64,000 nt of DNA from Actinomadura oligospora ATCC 43269 (GTDB lineage: Bacteria; Actinomycetota; Actinomycetes; Streptosporangiales; Streptosporangiaceae): the NCBI RefSeq assembly GCF_000518265.1, contig NZ_JADG01000004.1:124001-188000 (forward strand), written 5' to 3'. Positions 1-9,522 of this stretch are shown here, piece by piece. How positions within the stretch are numbered: position 1 is the stretch's first letter; the number at the start of each line of letters is the position of its first letter. The notes under the pieces are model-generated. The model saw only the letters and a program-made list of their open reading frames with translations, did not search any database and was not told the DNA's origin. The position numbers and the translations under genes were made by a program.

Positions 1-659
1 AGGATCGTGAACAGGCACAGGAGGGCCGAGATGGCGACGGCGGTGCTGCGCGCCAGCGCGCCGAGGAACAGGCCGAGCAGCCCGGTCAGGGTCAGGTAGA
101 GGGCGCCGCCGAGGACCGCGCCCGCCGCGCCGGAGTCGGCCGGGGACGCGTGGGGCGTCGCCCCGGACAAGCGGCTCTGACCGAGCAGGAACGCGGCCGA
201 GACCGTGACCAGAGCCAGGCCGAAGCCCAGGAGGCCGACCAGGAGCGCCTTCGCCGCCAGCACCAGCGGGCGCTGCGGCGTCGCCACGAAGGTGCCCCGG
301 ATCTGCCCGGTGCCGTACTCAGTCGTCACCACGAGCGCGCCGAGCGCGCCGAAGAACAGGGGAGTGATCTGGAGGAACCCGAGCCCGGTGTCGACCGGAC
401 GGAAGTGGGCCTGCGCCTGGGCGCCCAGGGTGTGCCAGCGCGCCTGGAAGCCCGAGCAGACCAGGAACGCGAGCCCGACGCTGAACGCGAACCCGCTCAG
501 GGCGGTCGCCCGCAGCGACCGCAGCGACCGCAGTTTGATCCACTCGCTCGCCAGCACCGCCCGTCCCCGGGACAGCGGCGTCACCGGCGCGTGCCGCGGT
601 ACCGGCGGACGCCGCGCTCGTGCCGCGGGCACCGGTGTGCCGGAGGTATCGGTGGGCAT
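1..659 (-). CDS. ABC-2 type transporter permease, second of pair (3' end cut by window edge)
   Basis: This is the membrane subunit of an ABC exporter. The reading frame opens at ATG 657-659 and is still open at base 1, so the C-terminus is missing. After a short Pro/Arg-rich tail, the motif EWIKLRSLRS and hydrophobic segments match the upstream permease, including a shared TEYGTGxIRxTxxATPQR stretch, so the two permeases are paralogues. Its ATG overlaps the TGA of the upstream gene by one base, which indicates translational coupling in one operon with the ATPase at 1486-2397. The substrate cannot be read from sequence; relatives export drugs, lipids or peptides. Confidence 0.85.
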   Translation of the reverse strand, partial: MPTDTSGTPVPAARARRPPVPRHAPVTPLSRGRAVLASEWIKLRSLRSLRATALSGFAFSVGLAFLVCSGFQARWHTLGAQAQAHFRPVDTGLGFLQITPLFFGALGALVVTTEYGTGQIRGTFVATPQRPLVLAAKALLVGLLGFGLALVTVSAAFLLGQSRLSGATPHASPADSGAAGAVLGGALYLTLTGLLGLFLGALARSTAVAISALLCLFTI

Positions 660-1489
660 CACACGTCCCTCTTCCGGGTCAGCGTCAGGACGGCACCGGC
701 CGACACGACGACGTCCAGGGCGAACAGCGAGAAGCCCTGCCAGGGGCCGAGGCTGTGCGGCGAGGGCGGCATCACGTGCCACACCTGGGAGCCGGCCTCG
801 CCGGGCAGGTAGGGGAGGATCCCGTCCGCGAGGCCGCTCGGCAGCAGTCCCACCATCAGCGGCAGGACCAGCAGGACGCCGAACAGCGCCGCCAGCCCGA
901 GCGGGGTGGAACGCGACAGCGCCCCCAGGGCCGTTCCGAACAACGCGATCAGGGTGAGGTACAGGCCACCGCCCAGGACGGCGCGCAGCACCCCCGGGTC
1001 CTCCAGCTCCGCATGGGGCACCGGCCCGGTGAGGAGGTGCTGCCCGAGAGCGAAGGCCCCGAACGACGAGGCCGTGGTCACGGCCCAGACGACCGCGCCG
1101 AGCACCAGTCCCTTGACGACGAGGACCTGGGCACGCTGCGGTGTCGCCGCGAGCGTCGTCCGGATCAGGCCGGTGCCGTACTCACCCGTCACCGCCAGCA
1201 CCCCGAGCGCGCCGACGAACAGCTGCGCCGGCTCGATGCCGCGCAGGCTGGTGGAGGCGGGGTCGAAGGCCGCCCGCTCGGACGCGGACATCGAGGCCCA
1301 ACCGGACCGGTATCCCGAGCAGAGGACGAGCGCCCCCAGCACGATGACCACGGCCGTGGCCCCGAGCACCGCCGGCGCGGACCGCACCGACCAGAGCTTG
1401 ACCCATTCGCTGCGGGCCGTGGCGCGCAGCCGCGCCCGCGGGCCGTGCCGCCGCCCCTCGGCCGCCGTCCGGACCAGGTGCGCGTTCAT
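659..1489 (-). CDS. ABC-2 type transporter permease, first of pair
   Basis: This is a 276-residue integral membrane protein of an ABC exporter. I chose the ATG at 1487-1489 because it overlaps the stop of the ATPase gene by 4 bases; a longer frame upstream only shadows the ATPase. The N-terminus carries SEWVKLWSVRS, typical of ABC-2 permeases where the cytoplasmic helix meets the first membrane segment, then about six hydrophobic segments and a basic C-terminal TRKRDV. It shares the TGEYGTGLIRTTLAATPQR motif with its downstream neighbour, so the pair probably arose by duplication and forms a heterodimer with the neighbouring ATPase. Confidence 0.9.
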   Translation of the reverse strand: MNAHLVRTAAEGRRHGPRARLRATARSEWVKLWSVRSAPAVLGATAVVIVLGALVLCSGYRSGWASMSASERAAFDPASTSLRGIEPAQLFVGALGVLAVTGEYGTGLIRTTLAATPQRAQVLVVKGLVLGAVVWAVTTASSFGAFALGQHLLTGPVPHAELEDPGVLRAVLGGGLYLTLIALFGTALGALSRSTPLGLAALFGVLLVLPLMVGLLPSGLADGILPYLPGEAGSQVWHVMPPSPHSLGPWQGFSLFALDVVVSAGAVLTLTRKRDV

Positions 1490-2397
1490 GCGGGCACCGG
1501 GGCCCGGTAGACGACGCTGCCCTCGGTGAGCCGGAAGTACGCCTCCTCCAACGACGAGGTCACATCCCGCAGCTGGTGCAGCACGTGGCCCCGCGCGGCG
1601 GCGAGCTCGCCGATCGCCGCCGACTCGACTCCCACGACCAGCAGCGTCCCGTCCGGTCTCAGGGTGACCTCGCCGCCCAGCGTCCGCAGCTCGCCCGCGA
1701 GCCGGTGGTGGTCGACGGCCCGGACCTCGACCCGGTCCGTGGCGTCGCGGGCGATCAGCTCGTCCAGCGGCATGTCGGCCAGCAGCCGTCCCTCGCCGAT
1801 CACCAGCAGGTGGTCGGCGGTCAGGGCCGTCTCGCTCATCAGGTGGCTGCTGACCAGCACGGTGCGCCCCTCGGCGGCGAGCGAACGCATCAGGGTCCTG
1901 ATCCACAGGATGCCGTCCGGATCCAGGCCGTTGACCGGCTCGTCGAACAGCAGGATCCCGGGGTCGCCGAGCAACGCGCCCGCGATGCCCAGCCGCTGCG
2001 ACATGCCGAGGGAGAACCCGCCGACCCGCTTGCGCGCCACGGCGGCGAGGCCGACCTGCTCCAGCACCACGTCGACGCGATCCCGGGGGATGCCGTTGGC
2101 GGCGGCCAGGCTGTGCAGATGGTTGTAGGCCGAGCGCCCCGGATGCACCGCGCGGGCGTCCAGCAACGCGCCGATCTCGTGGAGCGGCCACACCATCCCC
2201 CGGTATCGGCGGCCGTTGACGGTCACCGACCCGGAGGACGGCAGGTCCAGTCCGAGGATCATCCGCATCGTCGTCGACTTGCCCGCTCCGTTGGGTCCGA
2301 GGAACCCGGTGACCCGGCCGGGCTCGACGCGGAAGTCCAGTCCCGAGACGGCCGTCTGGCGGCCGTACCTCTTGGTCAGTCCCCGCGCCTCGATCAC
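1486..2397 (-). CDS. ABC transporter ATP-binding protein
   Basis: This is a 303-residue ATPase that powers the two ABC-2 permeases downstream. Walker A is GPNGAGKST near residue 35, the signature region reads FSLGMSQRLG, and Walker B is ILLFDEPVNGLDPDG, followed by the switch histidine in SSHLMSE. The arrangement matches DrrA/CcmA-type exporter ATPases, and the length with a C-terminal extension of about 90 residues is normal for them. Start ATG 2395-2397 is the first in frame. The gene leads a three-gene operon with 4-base and 1-base overlaps. Substrate is unknown. Confidence 0.93.
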   Translation of the reverse strand: MIEARGLTKRYGRQTAVSGLDFRVEPGRVTGFLGPNGAGKSTTMRMILGLDLPSSGSVTVNGRRYRGMVWPLHEIGALLDARAVHPGRSAYNHLHSLAAANGIPRDRVDVVLEQVGLAAVARKRVGGFSLGMSQRLGIAGALLGDPGILLFDEPVNGLDPDGILWIRTLMRSLAAEGRTVLVSSHLMSETALTADHLLVIGEGRLLADMPLDELIARDATDRVEVRAVDHHRLAGELRTLGGEVTLRPDGTLLVVGVESAAIGELAAARGHVLHQLRDVTSSLEEAYFRLTEGSVVYRAPVPA

Positions 2398-2615
2398 TGA
2401 CGCCTCGCTTCGTCCGCGCGTGTTCTCATGCGAACGAAGCTATGGACGCGCCCGGTGAACCGGCCTCCGCCGCAGGAAGGAAAGCCCGACCGCGGCGCGC
2501 TCGCGCCTCCTCCTCAAGGAGGAAGGGGCCTCACGCGGGCAGGCCGTCGGCGGCCAGCGATCGAGGGCTTGGCCGATCCAGGTGTCGGACCGGGCCAGGG
2601 GGGGCGAGCTGAGAC

Positions 2616-2651
2616 GAACGGTCCGCCGCAGGTGACTGCGGCGGACCGTTC
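2616..2651 (-). terminator. Hairpin terminator after the his operon
   Basis: A perfect 15-bp stem (2616-2630 with 2637-2651, loop GGTGAC) lies 8 bases past the stop of the ATP-grasp gene that ends the his operon. No T-run follows on either strand, which is common for actinobacterial stem-loop terminators. Confidence 0.75.
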
Positions 2652-2659
2652 TTGGACGC

Positions 2660-3502
2660 TCAGAGGCGGGTGGCTATGGCCTTGGCGTAGGTTTCGGCGG
2701 CTTCGGGGGTGGCGTCCAGGAAGAGGGAGGGCTCGGTGAGTTCGAGTTCCATCAGGACCGGGGTGCCGTCGGGGCCGGTGACCATGTCCACGCGGGCGTA
2801 GAGGAGGTCGGGGGCGCCGGGGACGGCGGCCAGGGCCTGGTCGGCGAGAGCGAGCTGGGCTTCGGTGGGGACGGCCGGGGTGATGGCGCCTCGGCCGTCC
2901 TCGCCGGTGACCAGGCCCTCGATGCCCGCGCCCGCGCGAAGGATGGGGGACTTGCGCGCGGCGTGGCTGAACTCGCCGCCGCAGTACAGCAGGGCGGTCT
3001 CGCCCTCGGTGTCCACGGCGGAGAGGAAGGGCTGGACCATGGCCGGGCTGCCGCGGAGGGCCTCGAGATGGGCGCGGGCCTGGTCGTCCTCGACGCCGCG
3101 CTTCCAGCGGGCGGTGTCGCGGGAACCACAGGAGACGGCGGGCTTGACGACGAACTCGTCCCAGTCGGGCAGGTCGGCCGGGTCCCAGAGGGTCGGGACG
3201 GTCGGGACGCCCGCCTCGGCGAGGTCACGCAGGTAGCGCTTGTCGGTGTTCCAGCGCAGGACGTGCGCCGGGTTCGCGACGCGGGGCAGGGCGTCCGCCC
3301 AGGCCAGGAACTCGGCCAGGCGGTCGACGTAGTCCCAGGTGGAGCGGATCACGGTGAGGTCGTAGGCGGACCAGTCGACCGACGGGTCGTCCCAGACGAC
3401 CGAGTCGGCGGTGACGCCGAGGGGGGCGAGCGACGAGCGGAGCAGCTCGGCCTCGTAGCCGCCGTCGGGGATCGCGGCGAACGTGGCTAGGGCTACCTTC
3501 AA
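2660..3502 (-). CDS. ATP-grasp domain protein at the end of the his operon
   Basis: This is a 280-residue protein of the ATP-grasp ligase fold. Supporting segments are IRSTWDY near residue 53, the lid-like [20 protein letters not shown], the nucleotide-binding [14 protein letters not shown], and an acidic metal-site segment [11 protein letters not shown]...[12 protein letters not shown]. It resembles RimK/DcsG-like ATP-grasp proteins (DcsG closes the cycloserine ring), but I cannot assign a substrate. The ATG overlaps the hisF stop by 4 bases, so it is co-translated with the histidine genes, and a strong hairpin follows it. It may join an amine to a carboxylate in a side branch of amino-acid metabolism; that is inference only. 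Confidence 0.8.
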   Translation of the reverse strand: MKVALATFAAIPDGGYEAELLRSSLAPLGVTADSVVWDDPSVDWSAYDLTVIRSTWDYVDRLAEFLAWADALPRVANPAHVLRWNTDKRYLRDLAEAGVPTVPTLWDPADLPDWDEFVVKPAVSCGSRDTARWKRGVEDDQARAHLEALRGSPAMVQPFLSAVDTEGETALLYCGGEFSHAARKSPILRAGAGIEGLVTGEDGRGAITPAVPTEAQLALADQALAAVPGAPDLLYARVDMVTGPDGTPVLMELELTEPSLFLDATPEAAETYAKAIATRL

Positions 3503-4260
3503 CGGACGGGGTGTCCTTCCTGGCGCAGGGCGGCCTTCACGGCGGGGATCGTGAGCTCGCCGAAGTGGAAGACCGACGCGGCGAGGACCGCGTCGGCCCC
3601 GGCGGCGACGGCCGGGGCGAAGTCGCCCACGGCGCCCGCGCCGCCGGACGCGATGACCGGCACCGACACCTCGGCCCGGACGGCCCGGAGCATCTCCAGG
3701 TCGTAGCCGGTCTTGGTGCCGTCGGCGTCCATCGAGTTCAGAAGGATCTCACCCACGCCGAGGTCCTCGGCACGGCGGGACCACTCGACGGCGTCGATGC
3801 CGGTGCCGCGGCGTCCGCCGTGGGTGGTGACCTCGAAGCCGGACGCGGTGCCCTCGGCGCGCCGGGCGTCGACCGACAGGACGACGCACTGCGAGCCGAA
3901 GCGGTGCGCGGCCTCGCGCAGGAACTCGGGACGGGCGATCGCTGCGGTGTTGATCGACACCTTGTCGGCCCCGGCGCGCAGCAGCCTGTCGACGTCCTCG
4001 ACGGTCCGGACGCCGCCGCCGACGGTGAGCGGGATGAACACCTGCTCGGCGGTGCGGCGCACCACGTCGTAGGTGGTGGAACGGTCCCCCGACGAGGCGG
4101 TGATGTCGAGGAAGGTCAGCTCGTCGGCGCCCTCGGCGTCGTAGCGTGCGGCCAGCTCGACCGGGTCCCCGGCGTCACGCAGGTTCTGGAAGTTGACGCC
4201 CTTGACCACACGTCCGGCGTCGACGTCCAGGCAGGGGATCACGCGTACGGCGACGGTCAT
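3499..4260 (-). CDS. hisF: Imidazole glycerol phosphate synthase subunit HisF
   Basis: The 253-residue cyclase subunit joins HisH to convert PRFAR plus glutamine-derived ammonia to IGP and AICAR in histidine synthesis. It has the (beta/alpha)8 barrel signature: [17 protein letters not shown] carries the N-terminal catalytic Asp, and [15 protein letters not shown] carries the C-terminal one. Phosphate-binding loops are TVGGGVRT and IASGGAGA. I chose ATG 4258-4260, which overlaps the stop of the RidA-like gene. A longer in-frame extension overlaps that gene and has no family support. Confidence 0.97.
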   Translation of the reverse strand: MTVAVRVIPCLDVDAGRVVKGVNFQNLRDAGDPVELAARYDAEGADELTFLDITASSGDRSTTYDVVRRTAEQVFIPLTVGGGVRTVEDVDRLLRAGADKVSINTAAIARPEFLREAAHRFGSQCVVLSVDARRAEGTASGFEVTTHGGRRGTGIDAVEWSRRAEDLGVGEILLNSMDADGTKTGYDLEMLRAVRAEVSVPVIASGGAGAVGDFAPAVAAGADAVLAASVFHFGELTIPAVKAALRQEGHPVR

Positions 4261-4643
4261 GAGGCACCCCGGTAGGCGTCGATCTCGATCTCGACCAGCT
4301 GGCGCGGGTCGATGAGGCCCGCGACGACGAGCATGCTCGTGGCGGGACGGACCTCGCGGAAGAACTCGGCGTGGGCGCGGCCCACATCGCCCGAGAAGGC
4401 GGCGTCGGTGACGTACAGCCGGGTGCGGACGACGTGCTCGCGGCCGAGGCCGAGGCGTTCGAGCGACCACAGCGCGATCTCGATCGCCGTGCGGGTCTGC
4501 TGGTACGGGTCGCCGACGTGGACGACCTCGCCGTCGACGGTCGCGGTGCAGCCGGACACGAACGCGTGGTCCCCGGCGAGGACGGCCCGGGAGTAGCCGA
4601 TCTTGTCCTCCCAGGGACCGCCCGAGGTGATGCGCTCGATCAA
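4257..4643 (-). CDS. RidA family protein inside the his operon
   Basis: This is a 128-residue protein of the RidA/YjgF fold. RidA enzymes hydrolyse reactive enamine/imine intermediates made by PLP enzymes. Family features are FVSGCTAT in the first half, the [19 protein letters not shown] helix, and the C-terminal VEIEIDAY strand. I infer a TTG start at 4641-4643 because TTGA overlaps the priA stop, matching the coupling used elsewhere in this operon; there is no nearby ATG. Its place between priA and hisF suggests protection of the pathway or of its enzymes from reactive intermediates, but the usual catalytic Arg should be checked by alignment. Confidence 0.88.
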   Translation of the reverse strand: MIERITSGGPWEDKIGYSRAVLAGDHAFVSGCTATVDGEVVHVGDPYQQTRTAIEIALWSLERLGLGREHVVRTRLYVTDAAFSGDVGRAHAEFFREVRPATSMLVVAGLIDPRQLVEIEIDAYRGAS

Positions 4644-5395
4644 CGCACGGCCTCCAGCGCCTCTTCGAGCGTGAACGCGCCCGCGTACAGCGCCTTCCCG
4701 ACGATCGCGCCCTCGAGTCCGCCCCGACCAACCGCCCCCGACCGACCTCCCGGACCACCCTCGACCAGGCCGGACAGCGCGCGCAGGTCGTCCAGGGACG
4801 AGACGCCGCCCGACGCGATGACCGGCTTGTCGGTCCGCGTGCAGACCTCGCGGAGCAGGTCGGTGTTCGGGCCGCGCAGCGTGCCGTCCTTGGTGACGTC
4901 GGTGACGACGTAGCGGGGGCAGCCGTCGGCCTCCAGGCGCGCGAGGACGTCCCAGAGGTCGCCGCCCTCGCGGGTCCAGCCGCGCGCGGCGAGCGTGGTC
5001 CCGCGGACGTCCAGGCCGACCGCGATCTTGTCGCCGTGCTCGGCGATGATCTTGCGGCACCAGGCCGGGTCCTCCAGGGCGGCGGTGCCGATGTTGACCC
5101 GCGTGCAGCCGGTCGCGAGGGCCGCCGCCAGGGACGCGTCGTCGCGGATGCCGCCGGACAGCTCGACCTTCACGTCGAGCCGTCCGGTGACCTCGGCGAG
5201 CAGCTCGCGGTTGGAGCCGCGGCCGAACGCGGCGTCGAGGTCGACCAGATGGATCCACTCGGCGCCCGCCTCCTGCCAGGCGAGGGCGGCCTCCAGCGGC
5301 GCGCCGTAGGAGGTCTCGGTGCCCGCCTCGCCCTGCACCAGGCGCACGGCCTGGCCGTCGGCGACGTCAACGGCGGGAAGCAGCGTGAGTGACAT
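4640..5395 (-). CDS. priA: PriA/HisA, ProFAR isomerase (probably bifunctional with TrpF activity)
   Basis: This 251-residue barrel enzyme isomerises ProFAR to [20 protein letters not shown] holds the general-base Asp, and [15 protein letters not shown] holds the second catalytic Asp. In many actinobacteria this HisA homologue, PriA, also replaces TrpF in tryptophan synthesis; no trpF is present here, but the window is only part of the genome. An insertion of about a dozen Gly/Arg-rich residues lies just before the last phosphate loop VGKALY (bases near 4704-4777), compared with the usual short turn. ATG 5393-5395 is the natural start. Confidence 0.95.
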   Translation of the reverse strand: MSLTLLPAVDVADGQAVRLVQGEAGTETSYGAPLEAALAWQEAGAEWIHLVDLDAAFGRGSNRELLAEVTGRLDVKVELSGGIRDDASLAAALATGCTRVNIGTAALEDPAWCRKIIAEHGDKIAVGLDVRGTTLAARGWTREGGDLWDVLARLEADGCPRYVVTDVTKDGTLRGPNTDLLREVCTRTDKPVIASGGVSSLDDLRALSGLVEGGPGGRSGAVGRGGLEGAIVGKALYAGAFTLEEALEAVR

Positions 5396-5425
5396 GGGGT
5401 CCTAACCAGAAGAAGGGAACGAACG

Positions 5426-6067
5426 TCAGTCGACCGTGGCGAGCCAGTTCTCCAGGAGCCGGGCTCCCGCGTCGCCGGACTTCTCCGGATGGAACTGGGT
5501 GGCGCACAGCGGGCCGTTCTCAACGGCGGCGACGAAGCGGTCGCCGTGCTCGGCCCAGGTGACCAGCGGCGGCTTGATGTTGCCCATGGGGTCGGCCTGC
5601 AGCTCCCAGGTCCTCACGCCGTAGGAGTGCACGAAGTAGAAGCGCGTGTCCGCGTCGAGCCCGGCGAACAGCCGCGAGCCGGACGGGGCGTCCACGGTGT
5701 TCCAGCCCATGTGCGGCAGGACGGGCGCCGACAGCCGCTCGACCGTGCCGGGCCACTCGTCGCAGCCGTCGGTCGTGACGCCGTGCTCGACGCCCTTCGC
5801 GAACAGGATCTGCATGCCGACGCAGATGCCGAGCACCGGACGGCCGCCCGCGAGCCGCCGTCCGATGATCCGCTCGCCCCTGATCTTCAGCAGTCCCGCC
5901 ATGCACGCCTCGAACGCGCCGACGCCGGGGACGACCAGGCCGTCCGCGGCGAGGGCGGCGTCGAAGTCGGAGGTCACGGTGACGTCCACGCCGTGCCGGG
6001 CGATCGCGCGCTCGGCCGAGCGCAGGTTCCCCGACCCGTAGTCGAGGACGACGATCGACTTGGCCAT
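5426..6067 (-). CDS. hisH: Imidazole glycerol phosphate synthase subunit HisH (glutaminase)
   Basis: This is a 213-residue class I glutamine amidotransferase that supplies ammonia to HisF. The nucleophile Cys sits in LGICVGMQ, the His and Glu of the triad are in [10 protein letters not shown], and the N-terminal [12 protein letters not shown] is diagnostic of HisH. ATG 6065-6067 lies two bases after the hisB stop codon, consistent with operon transcription. Length is normal. Confidence 0.97.
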   Translation of the reverse strand: MAKSIVVLDYGSGNLRSAERAIARHGVDVTVTSDFDAALAADGLVVPGVGAFEACMAGLLKIRGERIIGRRLAGGRPVLGICVGMQILFAKGVEHGVTTDGCDEWPGTVERLSAPVLPHMGWNTVDAPSGSRLFAGLDADTRFYFVHSYGVRTWELQADPMGNIKPPLVTWAEHGDRFVAAVENGPLCATQFHPEKSGDAGARLLENWLATVD

Positions 6068-6069
6068 GC

Positions 6070-6663
6070 CTACAGGGCTCCCTTGGTGGACGGGATGCCG
6101 TGCACCTTCGGGTCGAACGCGACCGCGTCGCGCAGCGCCCGCGCGAGCGCCTTGAACTGCGCCTCGACGATGTGGTGGGCGTTGCGGCCGTAGGGGACGT
6201 GGACGTGCAGGCAGACGCCCGCGTTGGAGACGAACGACTCCAGGATGTGCCGGGTCATCGTCGTGTCGTACTCCGGCCCGATCATCGGGGCCATGCCCTC
6301 GGGCTCGCTGTGCACCAGGTACGGACGGCCCGCGATGTCCACGGTGACCTGGGCGAGCGCCTCGTCCAGCGGGACCGAGGCGTTGGCGAACCGGCGGATG
6401 CCCGCCTTGTCGCCGAGCGCCTCGCGGAACGCCTGCCCGAGCGCGATCGCGGTGTCCTCGATCGTGTGGTGGCTGTCGATGTACAGGTCGCCGGTGGTCT
6501 TGACGGTCAGGTCGAACGAGCCGTGCTTGCCGAGCTGGGCGAGCATGTGGTCGTAGAAGCCGACGCCGGTCGCGACGTCGACGACCCCCGTCCCGTCGAG
6601 GTCGATCTCGACGAGGACCTCGGTCTCCTTGGTCCCCCGCGAGACCCTGCCCGTGCGGCTCAC
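6070..6663 (-). CDS. hisB: Imidazoleglycerol-phosphate dehydratase HisB
   Basis: This is the 197-residue monofunctional dehydratase (no phosphatase domain), which converts IGP to imidazole acetol phosphate. The Mn-binding histidine motifs are visible: [29 protein letters not shown], and [18 protein letters not shown] chose the GTG at 6661-6663 because it overlaps the hisC stop as GTGA and gives the usual N-terminus [14 protein letters not shown]; the longer open frame is only the hisC shadow. Confidence 0.97.
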   Translation of the reverse strand: MSRTGRVSRGTKETEVLVEIDLDGTGVVDVATGVGFYDHMLAQLGKHGSFDLTVKTTGDLYIDSHHTIEDTAIALGQAFREALGDKAGIRRFANASVPLDEALAQVTVDIAGRPYLVHSEPEGMAPMIGPEYDTTMTRHILESFVSNAGVCLHVHVPYGRNAHHIVEAQFKALARALRDAVAFDPKVHGIPSTKGAL

Positions 6664-7760
6664 TTGCTCTCCTTGGTCGCGGTCCTGAGTGCGTTCTTGA
6701 AGGCGTCCATCTCGGCCGGGGTGCCGACGCTGACCCGCAGCCACTCGGGCGGTCCGACCTCCCGGATCAGGACGCCGAGGTCGAGCATCCCCTGCCACAC
6801 GCGGCGGCGGTCGGGGAACGTCCCGAACAGGACGAAGTTGGCGTCGGAGTCGGCGACGCGGAAGCCCTCCGCGCGCAGCCACTCCACGATCTCGTCGCGC
6901 TCGCGGCGCAGCGCGTCCACCGAGCCGAGCAGATCATCCGCGTGGGCGAGCGCGGTGCGCGCGACGGCCTGCGTGACGGCCGACAGGTGGTACGGCAGCC
7001 GGACGAGCAGCAGCGCGTCGATGACGGCCGGGTCGGCGGCGAGGTAGCCGAGGCGCGTCCCGGCCATCGCGAACGCCTTGGACATCGTCCGGGTGACGAT
7101 CAGCCGCGGGTGGCCGTCCAGCAGGGTCAGCGCGGACGGCGTGCCCTCGCGGCGGAACTCGGCGTACGCCTCGTCCACCACGACCATGCCGGGGGCCGCC
7201 TCGAGGACGGCCTCGATCGCGGCGAGCGGCAGCGCGGTGCCGGTCGGGTTGTTCGGCGAGGTCAGGAACACCACGTCCGGCCGGTGCTCGCGGACGGCCC
7301 GGACGGCGGCCTCGTGCTCGAGCCCGAAGTCCTCGTCGCGGAAGGCGTTGACCCAGCGGGTGCCGGTGACCCCGGTGATGATCGGGTGCATCGAGTAGGA
7401 CGGCTCGAACCCCAGCGCCGTCCGGCCGTGCCCGCCGAACGCCTGGAGGATCTGCTGGATGATCTCGTTGGAGCCGTTCGCCGCCCAGACCTGGCGTCCG
7501 GTCAGGCCCACCCCGGGCGTGTCGGAGTTCAGGAACGCGGCCAGGCCGTCGCGCAGGGCGACGGCGTCGCGGTCCGGGTAGCGGTTCAGGGAGCCCGCGA
7601 CGTCCATGACGGCGTCGCCGAGCGCCTTCACGAGCGGCTCGGACGGCGGGTAGGGGTTCTCGTTGGTGTTCAGCGCGACCGGGACGTCCAGCTGGGGTGC
7701 CCCGTAGGGCTCCCGGCCCCGCAGGTCGTCGCGGATCGGGAGGTCGGAGAGGGAAGTCAA
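6660..7760 (-). CDS. hisC: Histidinol-phosphate aminotransferase HisC
   Basis: This is a 366-residue PLP aminotransferase (fold type I). The Schiff-base Lys is in [17 protein letters not shown], the PLP-contact segments are SPNNPTG and VVDEAYAEF, and the N-terminal NENPYPPS is typical. There is no suitable ATG; the TTG at 7758-7760 overlaps the hisD stop as TTGA and gives the expected length, so I take it as the start. The overlap implies hisC translation depends on hisD translation. Confidence 0.94.
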   Translation of the reverse strand: MTSLSDLPIRDDLRGREPYGAPQLDVPVALNTNENPYPPSEPLVKALGDAVMDVAGSLNRYPDRDAVALRDGLAAFLNSDTPGVGLTGRQVWAANGSNEIIQQILQAFGGHGRTALGFEPSYSMHPIITGVTGTRWVNAFRDEDFGLEHEAAVRAVREHRPDVVFLTSPNNPTGTALPLAAIEAVLEAAPGMVVVDEAYAEFRREGTPSALTLLDGHPRLIVTRTMSKAFAMAGTRLGYLAADPAVIDALLLVRLPYHLSAVTQAVARTALAHADDLLGSVDALRRERDEIVEWLRAEGFRVADSDANFVLFGTFPDRRRVWQGMLDLGVLIREVGPPEWLRVSVGTPAEMDAFKNALRTATKESK

Positions 7761-9064
7761 GAAGGGATCTCCCAGTCGAAGCGGGCCTTCATCGCGGCCC
7801 CGTGGGCGGGCAGGTCCTCGGCCTCGGCGAGCGTCACCACACGCGCGGTGGCGTCCGCGAGGGCGGTCCGGTCGTACTCCACGACATGGACGCCGCGCAG
7901 GAACGACTGGACCGACAGGCCGGACGAATGGCAGGCGCACCCACCGGTCGGCAGGACATGGTTGGAGCCCGCCAGGTAGTCCCCCAGCGACACGGGCGCG
8001 AACGCCCCTACGAAGATCGCGCCGGCGTTCCGGACCCGGGCGGCGACGGCGCCCGCGTCCGCGGTCTGGATCTCCAGGTGCTCGGCGGCGTACGCGTCGA
8101 CGACCTTCAGGCCCGCCTCCACGTCGTCCACCAGGACGATCCCGGACTGGCGGCCCGCGAGGGCCTCGGTGATCCGCTCGGCGTGCCTGGTGCGGCCCAC
8201 CTGGACGGCCAGCTCGGCCTCCACGGCGTCCGCGAGCTCGACCGAGTCGGTGACCAGGACGGCCGCGGCGAGCACGTCGTGCTCGGCCTGGCTGATCAGG
8301 TCGGCGGCGACGTGCACCGGGTCGGCGGTGCGGTCGGCGAGCACGGCGATCTCGGTCGGGCCGGCCTCGGAGTCGATCCCGATCACGCCCTTGAGCAGCC
8401 GCTTGGCCGCCGCGACCCAGATGTTGCCGGGCCCGGTGACCAGGTCGGCGCGGGGGCACTCCTCGGTGCCGTAGGCGAACATCGCGATCGCCTGGGCGCC
8501 GCCCGCCGCGTACACCTCGTCCACGCCGAGCAGCGCGCACGCCGCCAGGATCGTCGGGTGCGGCAGCCCGCCGAAGTCACGCTGCGCGGGCGAGGTGACC
8601 GCCAGCGAGCCGACCCCGGCCGCCTGCGCCGGGACGACGTTCATCACGACGCTGGACGGGTAGACGGCGCGTCCGCCCGGCACGTACAGGCCGACGCGTC
8701 CGACCGGGATCCACTTCTCGGTCACGGTGCCGCCGGGCACGACCTTCGTGGTCACGTCGGTGCGGCGCTGGTCGCGGTGGACCTTGCGGGTGCGGCGGAT
8801 CGCCTCTTCCAGCGCGTCCCGCACGGCAGGGTCGAGCTCGTCGAGCGCCTTCTCGATCTCCTCGACCGGGACGCGGGTGGACTCCAGCGCGACGCCGTCG
8901 AACCGCTCGGTGTACCCACGCACGGCCGCGGCCCCATGATGGCGCACGTCCTCGCAGATGGGCCGCACCTTCTCAAGGGCGGCCTCGACGTCGAGTTCGG
9001 CGCGGGGCAGCACGGAGCGCAGGTCGCCGGGAAGCGAACCGCGCAGGTCGATACGGGAGATCAC
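7757..9064 (-). CDS. hisD: Histidinol dehydrogenase HisD
   Basis: This 435-residue zinc enzyme performs the last two oxidations from histidinol to histidine with NAD. The signature includes [18 protein letters not shown] and [19 protein letters not shown]; zinc-site residues lie in [23 protein letters not shown] and the C-terminal PAHGAA; the catalytic Glu-His pair is in YAAEHLEI. It opens the leftward his operon. The GTG start (9062-9064) sits six bases after a TAGACT -10 element, so the mRNA is probably leaderless. Confidence 0.97.
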   Translation of the reverse strand: MISRIDLRGSLPGDLRSVLPRAELDVEAALEKVRPICEDVRHHGAAAVRGYTERFDGVALESTRVPVEEIEKALDELDPAVRDALEEAIRRTRKVHRDQRRTDVTTKVVPGGTVTEKWIPVGRVGLYVPGGRAVYPSSVVMNVVPAQAAGVGSLAVTSPAQRDFGGLPHPTILAACALLGVDEVYAAGGAQAIAMFAYGTEECPRADLVTGPGNIWVAAAKRLLKGVIGIDSEAGPTEIAVLADRTADPVHVAADLISQAEHDVLAAAVLVTDSVELADAVEAELAVQVGRTRHAERITEALAGRQSGIVLVDDVEAGLKVVDAYAAEHLEIQTADAGAVAARVRNAGAIFVGAFAPVSLGDYLAGSNHVLPTGGCACHSSGLSVQSFLRGVHVVEYDRTALADATARVVTLAEAEDLPAHGAAMKARFDWEIPS

Positions 9065-9070
9065 CAGTTC

Positions 9071-9076
9071 AGTCTA
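9071..9076 (-). promoter_or_regulatory. Probable hisD -10 element (leaderless transcript)
   Basis: On the minus strand TAGACT ends six bases before the hisD GTG, which places transcription start at or next to the first base of the start codon. A -35 element is weak (CTTCGT with a 17-base spacer). The inverted repeat at 9103-9121 lies immediately upstream. Confidence 0.5.
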
Positions 9077-9102
9077 CGGAGTGCGTCCAAACGACGAAGC
9101 AC

Positions 9103-9121
9103 CGTCTCGCCTGCCGAGACG
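9103..9121. promoter_or_regulatory. Inverted repeat CGTCTC-N7-GAGACG upstream of hisD
   Basis: The half-sites 9103-9108 and 9116-9121 are perfect reverse complements. The site covers about -39 to -57 relative to the inferred hisD start of transcription, a normal place for an operator or activator site. The same inverted repeat with the same spacing occurs at 20090-20108, before the chorismate mutase transcript. Confidence 0.5.
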
Positions 9122-9268
9122 CGCGTCACGACGACTCGGGGGGCGTATGTGACGCACGCGACGTTCGTGAACCGTGGGCGGCAGGTGCGGCGTCGGCAGG
9201 GAGCGAGAACTGTCTCTCGCCGGACAGGCGCTCCGCGTGGAGGGCGGCGGCGGTCACGCGACCGCCGC

Positions 9269-9522
9269 GCCGGAATCGGATCACGGTGCCGAACGCGTTC
9301 GCAGCGCCGCACGTGATCATTCGCGGCCCCCGTGATCACCGTGCCGGGCGTGATCACGGCGCCGGACACGATCGCCGTGCCGGACACGGTCGCCGTGCCG
9401 GACACGGTCGCCGTGCCGGACACGATCACCGCGCCTCACGTAATCAGCGCGCCTCACGTAATCAGCGCGGCTCGCGTGATCACCGCGTCTCACGTGATCA
9501 ACATGTCGGACGCGGTCGCGGT
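9269..9522. repeat. Array of about 14 imperfect 18-bp tandem repeats
   Basis: Units in strict 18-base register run from 9325 to 9522 (11 units starting at 9325, 9343, 9361, 9379, 9397, 9415, 9433, 9451, 9469, 9487, 9505). More degenerate units, with one-base slips, reach back to about 9269. A consensus unit is GCCGGACACGATCACCGT; units at 9379 and 9397 are identical, as are those at 9433 and 9451. Many units carry a TGATCA-type palindrome core. The array lies in the 618-bp gap between hisD and the PhzF-like gene. One frame encodes a hexapeptide repeat (GTG 9332 to TGA 9532), but with no ribosome binding site. Confidence 0.9.

Noticed and set aside
9061..9429. Minus-strand 122-codon frame with VSGTAT repeats before hisD
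   Set aside because: It overlaps the hisD promoter and inverted repeat, has a cysteine/arginine-rich non-domain remainder and no ribosome site; the repeat is explained by the 18-bp array.
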